A stretch of DNA of 50,345 nucleotides, taken from contig CADBBK010000018.1 of the NCBI GenBank assembly GCA_902792895.1, positions 1 through 50,345 on the forward strand. Reading direction: 5' to 3'. Below are positions 8,464 through 16,080 of the stretch, in pieces. Source of the DNA: an uncultured Bacteroidales bacterium. GTDB taxonomy: Bacteria > Bacteroidota > Bacteroidia > Bacteroidales > Muribaculaceae. The notes under the pieces are model-generated. The model had not been told where the DNA came from. It did not search any database and saw only the letters and a list, made by a program, of their open reading frames with translations. Both the position numbers and the translations under genes were made by a program. How positions within the stretch are numbered: the stretch's first letter is position 1; each line of letters opens with the position of its first letter.

Positions 8464-8487
8464 GGATTTTTCAGACACAATACATAG

Positions 8488-8528
8488 GTCGCTAGCCGGG
8501 CATCCGCACCCGGCTAGCGACTTTTTTT
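8488..8528 (+). terminator. Rho-independent terminator
   Basis: A perfect 13-bp stem (8488-8500 with 8509-8521), an 8-base loop, then seven T (8522-8528), 24 bases after the stop codon. The loop CATCCGCA is the same core word that punctuates the repeat fields at 0.2-0.6, 4.3 and 6.5 kb. Confidence 0.92.
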
Positions 8529-8548
8529 GCCCCGCGCCCTGCGGGCTT

Positions 8549-8785
8549 GCGCGCTCCTCGTCGGCCCTGCGGGCTGAAGCGCTACCCTGCGGGGCTAATG
8601 CGAATTTCACGAATTTATCTAATTGGCTGGCGCGCTCCTCGTCGACCTTGCGGGCTGGCGCGCTACCCTGCGGGGCAAATGCGAACTTTGCGAATTTATC
8701 TAATCGGCTGGCGGGCTCCTTGTCGGCCCTGCGGGCTGGCGCGCTACCCTGCGGGGCTAATGCGAATTACACGAATTTATCTAAT
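8549..8785. repeat. 81-bp unit repeated three times in tandem
   Basis: Units start at 8549, 8630 and 8711, exactly 81 bases apart, each about 90 percent alike by eye. Each begins GCGCGCTCCT or GCGGGCTCCT, contains ACCCTGCGGGGC and ends in GCGAATTTATCTAAT or a close variant. Because 81 is divisible by three, the repeat stays open in several frames and gives false repetitive ORFs. A diverged copy of the core is inside the glyS leader (35216-35251). The 8529-8820 spacer holds nothing else except a GCGTCTCTAC half-palindrome near 8790. Confidence 0.88.
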
Positions 8786-8820
8786 CAATGCGTCTCTACT
8801 TTGGGGGGAATCGGCTGTCG

Positions 8821-9363
8821 CTAGAAGACGAACAGGCCGGTGAGGCCGGCGAGGATGATGACGAGGATGGGGTGGACGCGGGTGAAATAGACGAGGCAGA
8901 ACGAGGCGGCACAGATGGCGATGGTGATGAGGCGCTCCTCGGTGACGTAGCCGAAGTTCTCGCTGTTCATGAGCAGCAGGGCGGCCGAGGCGATGAGGCC
9001 CACCACGACGGGCCGCAGGCCCATGAAGGCGCCCTTGATGAAGGGGCTCTGACGGTGGCGCTCGATGTAGTGGCTGGCGATGAGGGTGAGGATGAAGGGC
9101 GGCAGCACGACGGTGAGCGTGGTCACCAACGAGCCGAGCACGCTGCCCGTGACGACATAGCCGATGTAGGTGGCGCTGTTGATGCCGATGGGGCCGGGTG
9201 TCATCTGCGAGATGGCGACGATGTCGGTGAACATCTGGCTGGTAATCCAGCCCGAGTCGACGACCTCGCGCTGGATGAGCGACAGCATGGCATAGCCGCC
9301 GCCGAAGCCGAACAGCCCGATTTTCAGGTAGGCCCAGATGAGTTTCAGATAATCTTCGATCAT
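8821..9363 (-). CDS. Chromate transporter family protein, half-size (second of pair)
   Basis: 180 residues matching one CHR domain: an opening LKIGLFGFGGGYAMLSLIQREVV, then ISQMTPGPIGINSATYIGY, followed by about five membrane segments. In short-chain CHR systems two such half-size proteins form one transporter; the family exports chromate in studied cases, but many gut members have no proven substrate. Its ATG overlaps the TGA of the other half at 9360-9363, a coupling expected of a heteromeric pair. No regulator is next to it. Confidence 0.9.
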   Translation of the reverse strand: MIEDYLKLIWAYLKIGLFGFGGGYAMLSLIQREVVDSGWITSQMFTDIVAISQMTPGPIGINSATYIGYVVTGSVLGSLVTTLTVVLPPFILTLIASHYIERHRQSPFIKGAFMGLRPVVVGLIASAALLLMNSENFGYVTEERLITIAICAASFCLVYFTRVHPILVIILAGLTGLFVF

Positions 9364-9950
9364 GGCTGTCCTCCTTTCGGGTTATCGGTGTTGGCGCGCG
9401 ACATGAGCGTGTGCAGGTAGTAGATGTAGCCGCCGATGGCGCCGAGCACGATGTAGATGATGGGGTTGGAGATGTAGGGAATCTTGCTGTAGATGAGCAG
9501 GGCGACGGCCACGGGGATGATGACGGTCTTCCAGTTGATGCCGGCGGTGCGGGCGGTGGTGAGCACCGGGGCGATGATGAGGGCGACCACTGCGGGGCGG
9601 ATGCCCTTGAAGATGCGGCTCACCACGGCATTGTTCTTGATGGTCTCGGGGGTGAGGAAGATGGCGATGGCCAGTATCATCAGGAACGACGGCAGGATGG
9701 TGCCGATGGCGGCGCAGATGCTGCCCTTGAGGCCCTTGAGGTGGTCGCCGATGACGACGCTGATGTTCACCGCCAGGATGCCGGGCATGGACTGTGCCAC
9801 GGCCAGCAGGTCGAGGAAGTCGTCGAGGGCTATCCACTTGTGCTTGTCGACAATCTCGCGCTGGATGATGCTAATCATCGCCCAGCCGCCGCCGAAGGTG
9901 AATGCTCCAATCTTGGCAAAGGTGAGAAACAGTTGCAGATACAGGTTCAT
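9360..9950 (-). CDS. Chromate transporter family protein, half-size (first of pair)
   Basis: 196 residues with the same architecture as its partner: FAKIGAFTFGGGWAMISIIQREIV near the N-terminus, AVAQSMPGILAVNISVVIG, and several membrane helices. The two halves are clearly related to each other and share the FGGG(Y/W)AM motif. In family terms this is the first subunit of a split CHR transporter in the inner membrane. Upstream is a 130-bp spacer with TAACTCC repeats; I see no clear promoter, so it may be read from the preceding ileS-lspA unit or from an unrecognised start. Confidence 0.9.
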   Translation of the reverse strand: MNLYLQLFLTFAKIGAFTFGGGWAMISIIQREIVDKHKWIALDDFLDLLAVAQSMPGILAVNISVVIGDHLKGLKGSICAAIGTILPSFLMILAIAIFLTPETIKNNAVVSRIFKGIRPAVVALIIAPVLTTARTAGINWKTVIIPVAVALLIYSKIPYISNPIIYIVLGAIGGYIYYLHTLMSRANTDNPKGGQP

Positions 9951-9954
9951 CTGA

Positions 9955-10003
9955 TAACCCCTAACTCCTAATTCCTAACTCCTAACTATGAATAACTCCT
10001 AAC
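9955..10003 (-). repeat. Short TTAGGAG-type array
   Basis: CCTAACT and TAACTCC units on the plus strand, that is GGAGTTAGG on the minus strand. This is the sense strand of the gene ending at 10083, about 80 bases upstream in transcription order. A GCGTCTCTAC half-palindrome follows at 10025. Confidence 0.75.
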
Positions 10004-10082
10004 AAACGTGCGCCCGACAATAATGGCGTCTCTACATGGGCGAATCGTTGAAATCTGGATTTCATCGGGCCCACGCGTTATC

Positions 10083-10961
10083 TTAGTCACTCTTGCGCTT
10101 CAGCATGCGCTGGGCGTTGAAGAAACCGTAGTTGCTCTTGCTCAGGTGGGTGCGCATGAGCATCAGGCTGTCCACATAGCCCACATGGCCGCGCTTGATA
10201 TCGTAGCTCACATAGCCGTAGATGCGGCGCACCTGGCGCGCCGTGTCGCTCTGCACGTCGATGTTCACCCAACCGTCGCTGTTGGTGCTGCGGGCAATCT
10301 GCGAGGTGGAGCCGTCGGTGTAGTCGATGCTCAGGCTCACCTTGAACTCGTTGCCGCCGCGGGTGAGCAGGTAGGCCAGCTGGTAGCGGTCGCCGGGCTG
10401 CTTGCCGGCATCGGGCTCCAGGTCGAAGGTGATGAACCCGCGGCGTGAGCCCTGGGTGAGCATATAGCGGCGCACGCCCCGCCACATGTCGATGCTGTCG
10501 CTCTTGCTGTCGGTGCTCAGCTGGTGCGGAATCCTCTTGCCCTGGGGACGGGGGTGGGTGCCGTGGGTGGGGCCGGCCTGCAGGCCTGGCATCTCACCGT
10601 TGAGGGCCTCGTCGGTGCGGCTCTTGACCAGCTTGTCGCTGCGCGTCTGCAGCTTGGCGATGGCCTTGTCATAGGCCTTGATGTAGTCCTCCATGTTGTG
10701 GGCATACCACACCAGCGCCGTGTCGTAGTCCTGCTGCGTGATGCCGTGTTTCTTGAACACCGACTGCTTCATCACCATGCGGGCCGAGTCGGTGGGAAAC
10801 TCATCGCGGTGGCTGTCGATGTAGGCATCGGCCAGCATCAGGTCGGCGATGAGGTCACCCATGTCGCTGACGCCCACCACGCCGCGAGGGGTCCTGTCGC
10901 ATGACGTGAACGACAAGACCAGCAGGACCAGTAGCAGCAGGATGGATGATGAGCGGTGCAT
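10083..10961 (-). CDS. DUF4296-like lipoprotein
   Basis: 292 residues from ATG 10961; the longer reading needs TTG. A lipoprotein signal ends LSFTSC. The region about 25-115 (VVGVSDMGDLIADLMLADAYI ... YDTALVWYAHNMEDYIKAYDKA) fits the DUF4296 helical domain found in Bacteroidota lipoproteins, and the rest is a beta-rich domain. Function is unknown. It is the last gene of the ileS, TraR/DksA-like, lspA series; the same order is common in Bacteroidales, and a lipoprotein next to the lipoprotein signal peptidase gene is suggestive. The gap to lspA is 21 bases. Confidence 0.8.
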   Translation of the reverse strand: MHRSSSILLLLVLLVLSFTSCDRTPRGVVGVSDMGDLIADLMLADAYIDSHRDEFPTDSARMVMKQSVFKKHGITQQDYDTALVWYAHNMEDYIKAYDKAIAKLQTRSDKLVKSRTDEALNGEMPGLQAGPTHGTHPRPQGKRIPHQLSTDSKSDSIDMWRGVRRYMLTQGSRRGFITFDLEPDAGKQPGDRYQLAYLLTRGGNEFKVSLSIDYTDGSTSQIARSTNSDGWVNIDVQSDTARQVRRIYGYVSYDIKRGHVGYVDSLMLMRTHLSKSNYGFFNAQRMLKRKSD

Positions 10962-10982
10962 GGGCAAGTGGGGGAGTGGGGA

Positions 10983-11693
10983 CTATTGTTGGTCGGTTGT
11001 GGCGTCTTCTTGCTGGGACTCGGGAGCCTCGATGGCGGCAGTGTCGTCGTCGGTGGCTTCCTTGCCCTCGCTCTCGTCCTCGTGGCCCATGGCGGTGGCC
11101 AGATGGCGGGCATAGAACACGATGAGTACAAACACGCTCACGCTCAGCGAGGCGTCGGCGATGTTGAAGATGGGCTGGAAGAACACGAAGTGCTCGCCCC
11201 CTATCCAGGGCAGCCATGTGGGCCAGTTCCACTCGCACAGCGGGAAGTAGAGCATGTCCACCACGCGGCCGTTGAACAGCGTGGCGTAGCCGCCGTCGGG
11301 CGGGAACAGCTGTGCCACCTGGGGCGGCATCGGGCTGTTGAAGATCATGCCATAGGCGATGCAGTCAATCACGTTGCCCAGGGCACCGGCCGTTATCAGG
11401 GCGATGCAGGCGATGTAGCCCCGAGGCACGCTGGTGTTGCGGCGCATGCGCCACAGGTAGTAAATGAACGCACCTGCGGCGACGATGCGGAACAGGGTGA
11501 GCATCAGTTTGCTGCCCAACTCCATGCCGAAGGCCATGCCGTTGTTCTCGATGAACAGGAGCCTGAACCACGAGGTAATCTGCACCTCCTCGCCGTAGTA
11601 GAAGTGGGTTTTCACCCAAATCTTCAGGGCTTGGTCGATAACGATAACCAGCGCGATGATCAGCGCTGACAGTTTTCCGTTAGATATTCTCAT
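10983..11693 (-). CDS. lspA: Lipoprotein signal peptidase (signal peptidase II)
   Basis: 236 residues, four membrane helices. It cleaves the signal peptide of diacylglyceryl-prolipoproteins in the inner membrane. The two catalytic aspartates are visible: Asp110 in GNVIDCIAYG and Asp180 in FNIADASLS, with the conserved FIENNGMAFG in between the first helices. It carries an insert between the Asp motifs (about 118-168) and a charged C-terminal tail rich in Glu, Asp and Gln after residue 205, both longer than in enterobacterial LspA but seen in Bacteroidota. Several lipoprotein substrates are encoded in this window (10083, 37046, 41468, 41919, 42503). Confidence 0.97.
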   Translation of the reverse strand: MRISNGKLSALIIALVIVIDQALKIWVKTHFYYGEEVQITSWFRLLFIENNGMAFGMELGSKLMLTLFRIVAAGAFIYYLWRMRRNTSVPRGYIACIALITAGALGNVIDCIAYGMIFNSPMPPQVAQLFPPDGGYATLFNGRVVDMLYFPLCEWNWPTWLPWIGGEHFVFFQPIFNIADASLSVSVFVLIVFYARHLATAMGHEDESEGKEATDDDTAAIEAPESQQEDATTDQQ

Positions 11694-11714
11694 TTACGGG
11701 ACGCTCTATAGACG

Positions 11715-12098
11715 TCAATGTTTCTTCTTGCGCTCGGCCTCGATTTCCTTGCCCTCGATTGACAGCGTGGCGTGAGGTACAGCCAACAGGCGTGCCTTGG
11801 GAATGAGCTTGCCGGTGATGCGGCACACGCCGTAGGTCTTGTTCTCGATGCGCATGAGCGCGCCCTGCAGCTTACGGATGAAGTCCATCTGCTGCTGGAG
11901 CTGCTGGCTGGCAATCTCCTTCTGCTGCGTCGAGGCGCCCTCTTCCATCATATTGAAGGTGGTGTCGGACTCGTCGACCATGAGGATTTCCTTCAGGCGG
12001 TTGCAGTTCTCCTGCGCCTGCTCGATTTTGCTCAAGATGAGTTCCTTGAACTCCTGGAGTTCCTCATCGGTGTATCTTACTTTCTCTTTCTTTTCCAT
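11715..12098 (-). CDS. TraR/DksA-family protein, Cys-poor Bacteroidota type
   Basis: 127 residues. The first two thirds are a long charged coiled coil (EELQEFKELILSKIEQAQENC ...), followed by the DksA-type globular end YGVCRITGKLIPKARLLAVP and a tail ATLSIEGKE. DksA proteins bind RNA polymerase through the secondary channel and act with ppGpp. The classical zinc site needs four Cys; only one remains in the end domain, which is usual for this Bacteroidota branch. It lies between ileS and lspA on the same strand with gaps of 56 and 21 bases, so it is probably in one operon. Whether it binds polymerase is inference. Confidence 0.88.
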   Translation of the reverse strand: MEKKEKVRYTDEELQEFKELILSKIEQAQENCNRLKEILMVDESDTTFNMMEEGASTQQKEIASQQLQQQMDFIRKLQGALMRIENKTYGVCRITGKLIPKARLLAVPHATLSIEGKEIEAERKKKH

Positions 12099-12154
12099 GA
12101 CGGTGAATATTTTGCTATTTGTTGATAATCAATGGGGAAGTGCAGTCAGGTTGC

Positions 12155-15100
12155 TCACACCTTCTCGATGCACACGGGCAGCGTCCAGCCCTCCATCTCC
12201 AGCATGTCGGCCTTGTCGGCGGGCACGGGAGCCACGGTGATGCTGGTGGCGAGCACCTGGCGGGCGATGTAGTCGCCGAAGGCGTTCACGGCAGCGTCGG
12301 TGCGGTCGTCGGAAGCGATGACGACGTTGATGCGGTCGGTGATGTCAAACTTCATGCTCTTGCGCAGGTTCTGGATGCGGTTCACCAGTTCGCGGGCGAT
12401 ACCCTCCTGCAGCAGCTCCTCGGTCACGGTGATGTCGAGGGCCACGGTGAGGTTGCCGTCGTTGGCGACGAGCCAGCCGGGGATGTCCTCGCTGATGATT
12501 TCCACGTCGGCGATTTCCACGGTTGCCGTCTGTCCGTCAACGTCGATGTCGAGCTTGCCGTCTTTCTCAAACTGGGCAATCTCGGGCTGCGACAGGCCGG
12601 TGATCTTGGCGGCGAGCGCCTTCATGATTTTGCCGTACTTCGGGCCGAGTTTCTTGAAGTCGGGCTTCACGCGCTTGACAAGGATGCCGGCGTCGTTGCC
12701 CACCAGCTTGATCTCCTTCACGTTGACCTCGCTGCGGATGAGGTCGGCCACGGCCTCGATGTCCTCGCGCTGGGCCTCGTCGAGCACGGGCACCATGATG
12801 GCCTGCAGCGGCTGGCGCACCTTGAGGTTCTGCTTGCGGCGCAGCGAATGCACCATCGAGGTGGTATCCTGGGCGGCCTGCATGCGCTTCTCGAGCTGCT
12901 TGTCGATGACGGCCTCGTCACACTTGGGGAAGGCGGCGAGGTGTACCGAGTCGGCGCTGTGCGTCAGGTCGCGGTACAGGCGGTCGCTGTAGAACGGGGC
13001 TACGGGAGCCATGAGCAGGGCCACGGTGGTGAGGCACTGATGCAGCGTCTGGTAGGCGGCCAGCTTGTCGCGGGTGAGTTCCTTGCCCTCCCTGAAGCGG
13101 GCGCGGTTCAGGCGCACGTACCAGTTGCTCAGGTGGTCGTTGACAAAGGTGCTGATGGCGCGGGTGGCCTTGGTGGGCTCGTAGTCCTCCAGGTCGGCCT
13201 CCACCTGTGCGATGAGCGAGTTGAGCAGCGAGATGATCCAGCGGTCAATCTCGGGGCGCTCGTTCAGGGGCACCTGCTGAGCCTCGGGGTCGAAGCCGTC
13301 CACGTTGGCATACAGGGCGAAGAACGAGTAGGTGTTGAACAGGGTGCCGAAGAACTTGCGGGCCACCTCGATCACGCCGGCCTCGTCAAACTTGAGGTTG
13401 TCCCAGGGCGACGAGTTGCTGATCATGTACCAGCGCAGGGGGTCGCTGCCGTAGGTCTCGATGGCGCCGAACGGGTCAACGGCGTTGCCCAGGCGCTTGC
13501 TCATCTTGGCTCCCACCTTGTCGAGCACCAGACCGTTGCTGATGACGTTCTTGTAGGCCACACTGTCGAACACCATCGTGGCGATGGCGTGCAGCGTGAA
13601 GAACCAGCCGCGCGTCTGGTCCACACCCTCGGCGATGAAGTCGGCAGGGAAGACAACACGGTTGTCGACGGCCTCCTTGTTCTCGAAGGGGTAGTGTGCC
13701 TGGGCGTAGGGCATGGCACCGCTGTCAAACCACACGTCGATCAGGTCCAGTTCGCGCTTCATGGGCTTGCCCGTGTCGCTCACCAGGACGATGTCGTCAA
13801 CGTAGGGGCGGTGGATATCAATTTTGTCGTAGTTCTCCTCGCTGTAGTCGCCGGGAACGAAGCCCTTGTCCTTGTAGGGGTTGCTCGTCATCACGCCGGC
13901 GGCGACGGCCTTCTCGATCTCGTTATAGAGTTCCTCGATGCTGCCGATGCACTTCTCCTCGCCGTCCTCGTTGCGCCAGATGGGCAGCGGGGTGCCCCAG
14001 TAGCGGCTGCGGCTCAGGTTCCAGTCGTTGAGGTTCTCCAGCCACTTGCCAAATCGGCCTGTACCCGTGTGCTCGGGTTTCCAGTTGATGGTGTGGTTGA
14101 GCTCAATCATGCGGTCGCGGCATGCCGTGTCGCGGATGAACCAGCTGTCCAGCGGGTAGTAGAGCACGGGCTTGTCGGTGCGCCAGCAGTGGGGATAGTT
14201 GTGGACGTGCTTCTCCATCTTGAAGGCGGTGCCGTCCTGCTTCATGCGGATGCAGATGTAGATGTTCAGGTCCTCGGCCTTGGCGGCAGCCTCCTCGTCA
14301 AACTTGCCGCCCACGGTGTACTGCGGGTCGTAGGCGTTCTTCACCCAGCGGCCTGCATACTCCTTGTAGAGCTCCACGTTGACGAAGTCCCTGACGAAGT
14401 CCTCGTCCAGGTCCTCGATGAGGTAGTACTTACCGGTGAGGTCCACCATGGGACGCGTCTCCAGCTTCTTGTTGATCATGTACAGGGCGGGGATGCCGGC
14501 AGCCTTGGCCACGCGGGCATCGTCGGCACCGAAGGTCGGCGCGATGTGCACGATACCGGTACCGTCCTCGGTCGTCACATAGTCACCGGGGATGACGCGG
14601 AAACCGTTGTCGTTGCCCACGACCTTGCCGTCCACCTTGTCCACGGGCTTTACCCACGGGAACAGTTGGGCGTAGCGCATCTCGAGCAGGTCCTGGCCCT
14701 TGAACGAGGCAATCACCTTCCAGGGCACCACCTTGGCGCCGGCGGTGAACTCCAGCGGCTGGTCCTTGCCGTCGGCCTTGAAGTAGGCATCGACGCGGGC
14801 CTCAGCCAGCAGGTAGATGGCGGGCTTGCCGGTATAGGGGTTGAAGCTCTCGACAGCGACATAGTCAATCTTGTTGCCCACACACAGGGCGGTGTTGCTC
14901 GGCAGGGTCCACGGAGTGGTCGTCCAGGCCAGCACATAGGCATCGTTGAAGCCCTCATCGGCGGCCTCATGGATCTGCTTGATCACGGGGTGCTCGTCAC
15001 CGCTCAGCACGGTGAACTGGGCCGTCACCGTCTGGTCCTTCACGTCGCGGTAGCAGCCCGGCAGGTTCAGCTCGTGCGAACTCAAGCCGGTGCCGGCAGC

Positions 15101-15652
15101 GGGCGAGTAGGGCTGGATGGTGTAGCCCTTGTACAGCAGGCCCTTGTTATAGAGCTGCTTGAGCAGCCACCACAGGCTCTCGATGTAGCTGTTCTTGTAG
15201 GTGATGTAGGGGTGTTTCATGTCCACCCAGTAACCCATGCGGTGCGTCAGGTCTTCCCATTCGCGGGTGTATTTCATCACCTCCTTGCGGCAGGTGGCGT
15301 TGTACTCATCGACCGAGATTTTCTTGCCGATATCCTCCTTGGTGATGCCCAGCGCTTTTTCCACGCCCAGCTCCACGGGCAGGCCGTGGGTGTCCCAACC
15401 GGCCTTGCGCAGCACCTGGAAGCCCCGCATCGTCTTGTAGCGGCAGAAGATGTCCTTGATGGTCCTGGCCATCACGTGGTGGATACCCGGCATGCCGTTG
15501 GCACTGGGAGGACCCTCAAAGAATACATAGGATTGAGCACCCTCACGCTCGCTGATGCTGCGGCCGAACACATCTTCTTTGTCCCACACCTGCAGGACTT
15601 CCTTGTTGATATCTGACAGGTTAAACCCGTTATACTCGTTGAATTTTTTCAT
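12155..15652 (-). CDS. ileS: Isoleucine-tRNA ligase, IleRS2-like with GXHH signature
   Basis: 1165 residues, a class I synthetase that charges tRNA-Ile. The length and DUF5915-like C-terminus fit the eukaryote-like IleRS2 type rather than the shorter IleRS1. The first signature motif reads ANGMPGIHH (residues 51-59). Aligned with the usual ANG..HIGH it gives G-I-H-H, so the first and third motif positions are swapped. KMSKR is at about residue 716. The CP1 editing insert lies between (about 190-400; TTPWTLPSN is seen). IleRS2 enzymes tolerate mupirocin, and the GXHH variant has been tied to very high resistance. A strong promoter lies at 15684-15714, and the gene leads the TraR/DksA-like, lspA, DUF4296 series. 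Confidence 0.97.
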   Translation of the reverse strand: MKKFNEYNGFNLSDINKEVLQVWDKEDVFGRSISEREGAQSYVFFEGPPSANGMPGIHHVMARTIKDIFCRYKTMRGFQVLRKAGWDTHGLPVELGVEKALGITKEDIGKKISVDEYNATCRKEVMKYTREWEDLTHRMGYWVDMKHPYITYKNSYIESLWWLLKQLYNKGLLYKGYTIQPYSPAAGTGLSSHELNLPGCYRDVKDQTVTAQFTVLSGDEHPVIKQIHEAADEGFNDAYVLAWTTTPWTLPSNTALCVGNKIDYVAVESFNPYTGKPAIYLLAEARVDAYFKADGKDQPLEFTAGAKVVPWKVIASFKGQDLLEMRYAQLFPWVKPVDKVDGKVVGNDNGFRVIPGDYVTTEDGTGIVHIAPTFGADDARVAKAAGIPALYMINKKLETRPMVDLTGKYYLIEDLDEDFVRDFVNVELYKEYAGRWVKNAYDPQYTVGGKFDEEAAAKAEDLNIYICIRMKQDGTAFKMEKHVHNYPHCWRTDKPVLYYPLDSWFIRDTACRDRMIELNHTINWKPEHTGTGRFGKWLENLNDWNLSRSRYWGTPLPIWRNEDGEEKCIGSIEELYNEIEKAVAAGVMTSNPYKDKGFVPGDYSEENYDKIDIHRPYVDDIVLVSDTGKPMKRELDLIDVWFDSGAMPYAQAHYPFENKEAVDNRVVFPADFIAEGVDQTRGWFFTLHAIATMVFDSVAYKNVISNGLVLDKVGAKMSKRLGNAVDPFGAIETYGSDPLRWYMISNSSPWDNLKFDEAGVIEVARKFFGTLFNTYSFFALYANVDGFDPEAQQVPLNERPEIDRWIISLLNSLIAQVEADLEDYEPTKATRAISTFVNDHLSNWYVRLNRARFREGKELTRDKLAAYQTLHQCLTTVALLMAPVAPFYSDRLYRDLTHSADSVHLAAFPKCDEAVIDKQLEKRMQAAQDTTSMVHSLRRKQNLKVRQPLQAIMVPVLDEAQREDIEAVADLIRSEVNVKEIKLVGNDAGILVKRVKPDFKKLGPKYGKIMKALAAKITGLSQPEIAQFEKDGKLDIDVDGQTATVEIADVEIISEDIPGWLVANDGNLTVALDITVTEELLQEGIARELVNRIQNLRKSMKFDITDRINVVIASDDRTDAAVNAFGDYIARQVLATSITVAPVPADKADMLEMEGWTLPVCIEKV

Positions 15653-15683
15653 TTTAAATAATGTACTTTCTCAAATTTGGGTG

Positions 15684-15714
15684 CAAAGGTAGTGAAAGCC
15701 GAGCACAGAACAAA
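15684..15714 (-). promoter_or_regulatory. Bacteroidota-type promoter of ileS
   Basis: Minus strand: TTTG at 15714-15711, 19-bp spacer, TACCTTTG at 15691-15684, 32 bases upstream of ATG 15652. It overlaps a 28-bp sequence (15689-15716) that is repeated at 15842-15869. Confidence 0.8.
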
Positions 15715-15869
15715 ATTTTTTCAAGCCGAAAGTCATGAAAGTTCACTTTCATGGCTGAGGCGCAGCAAAATTTAGGCAAAAAGAATTTATTCTTTTTTTA
15801 TGTCGAGGCGCCTCCTACCTTCGAGAGCAGCAGCTCTCAACGTAGTGAAAGCCGAGCACAGAACAAAAT
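15689..15869. repeat. 28-bp direct repeat of the ileS promoter core, 153 bp apart
   Basis: 15689-15716 and 15842-15869 are identical (GTAGTGAAAGCCGAGCACAG, then AACAAAAT). The first carries the -33 and spacer of the ileS promoter; the second has the -33 but its -7 position reads TACGTTGA and is not a match. Between them lie an inverted repeat CATGAAAGT/ACTTTCATG (15734-15753) and a GAGAGC hairpin (15823-15838). Confidence 0.8.
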
Positions 15870-15932
15870 GTTGCGTCTCCGTTTATGAGGCTTGTCCAAA
15901 TGCTGCCCTTGAGACGCAAAATGTTGCGTTTC
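15864..15932. repeat. Degenerate GAGACGCAAAA palindrome elements
   Basis: A half-site TTGCGTCTCC at 15871-15880 and a near-complete palindrome at 15911-15932 in which the centre reads AAAATGTTG. They belong to the same family as the perfect copies at 20156-20183 and 20213-20234. No gene is supported in 15653-16080. Confidence 0.65.
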
Positions 15933-16046
15933 AGCAATGCGGACCGATTGAGTATCAGCGCCTGTTGCTGTGGGGCAGTGGGGCGTTTTTTGCAGGCGTT
16001 GACGTTATTTAGTGGGGATTTAAGGTTTTTTTTGAGGTATTGGTGT

Positions 16047-16054
16047 TACCTTTG
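16047..16054 (+). promoter_or_regulatory. Putative -7 element for the MscS gene
   Basis: TACCTTTG fits TAnnTTTG, 27 bases before ATG 16081. The -33 region is a T tract without a clean TTG at the right distance. Confidence 0.5.
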
Positions 16055-16080
16055 CCGCCACAAAACCAATCATCAACGTT

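Noticed and set aside
8348-8824. Plus-strand frame with a 27-residue repeat (LARSS...LPCGANAN)
   Set aside because: Arises because the 81-bp DNA repeat is a multiple of three; it runs through the terminator and overlaps the end of the gene at 7198 in another frame.
12119-15616. Plus-strand frame of 1165 codons opposite ileS
   Set aside because: It is the antisense shadow of ileS: GC-rich third positions keep the opposite strand free of stops. Its translation is Val/His/Leu/Gly-rich and matches no fold, while the minus strand encodes a full synthetase.
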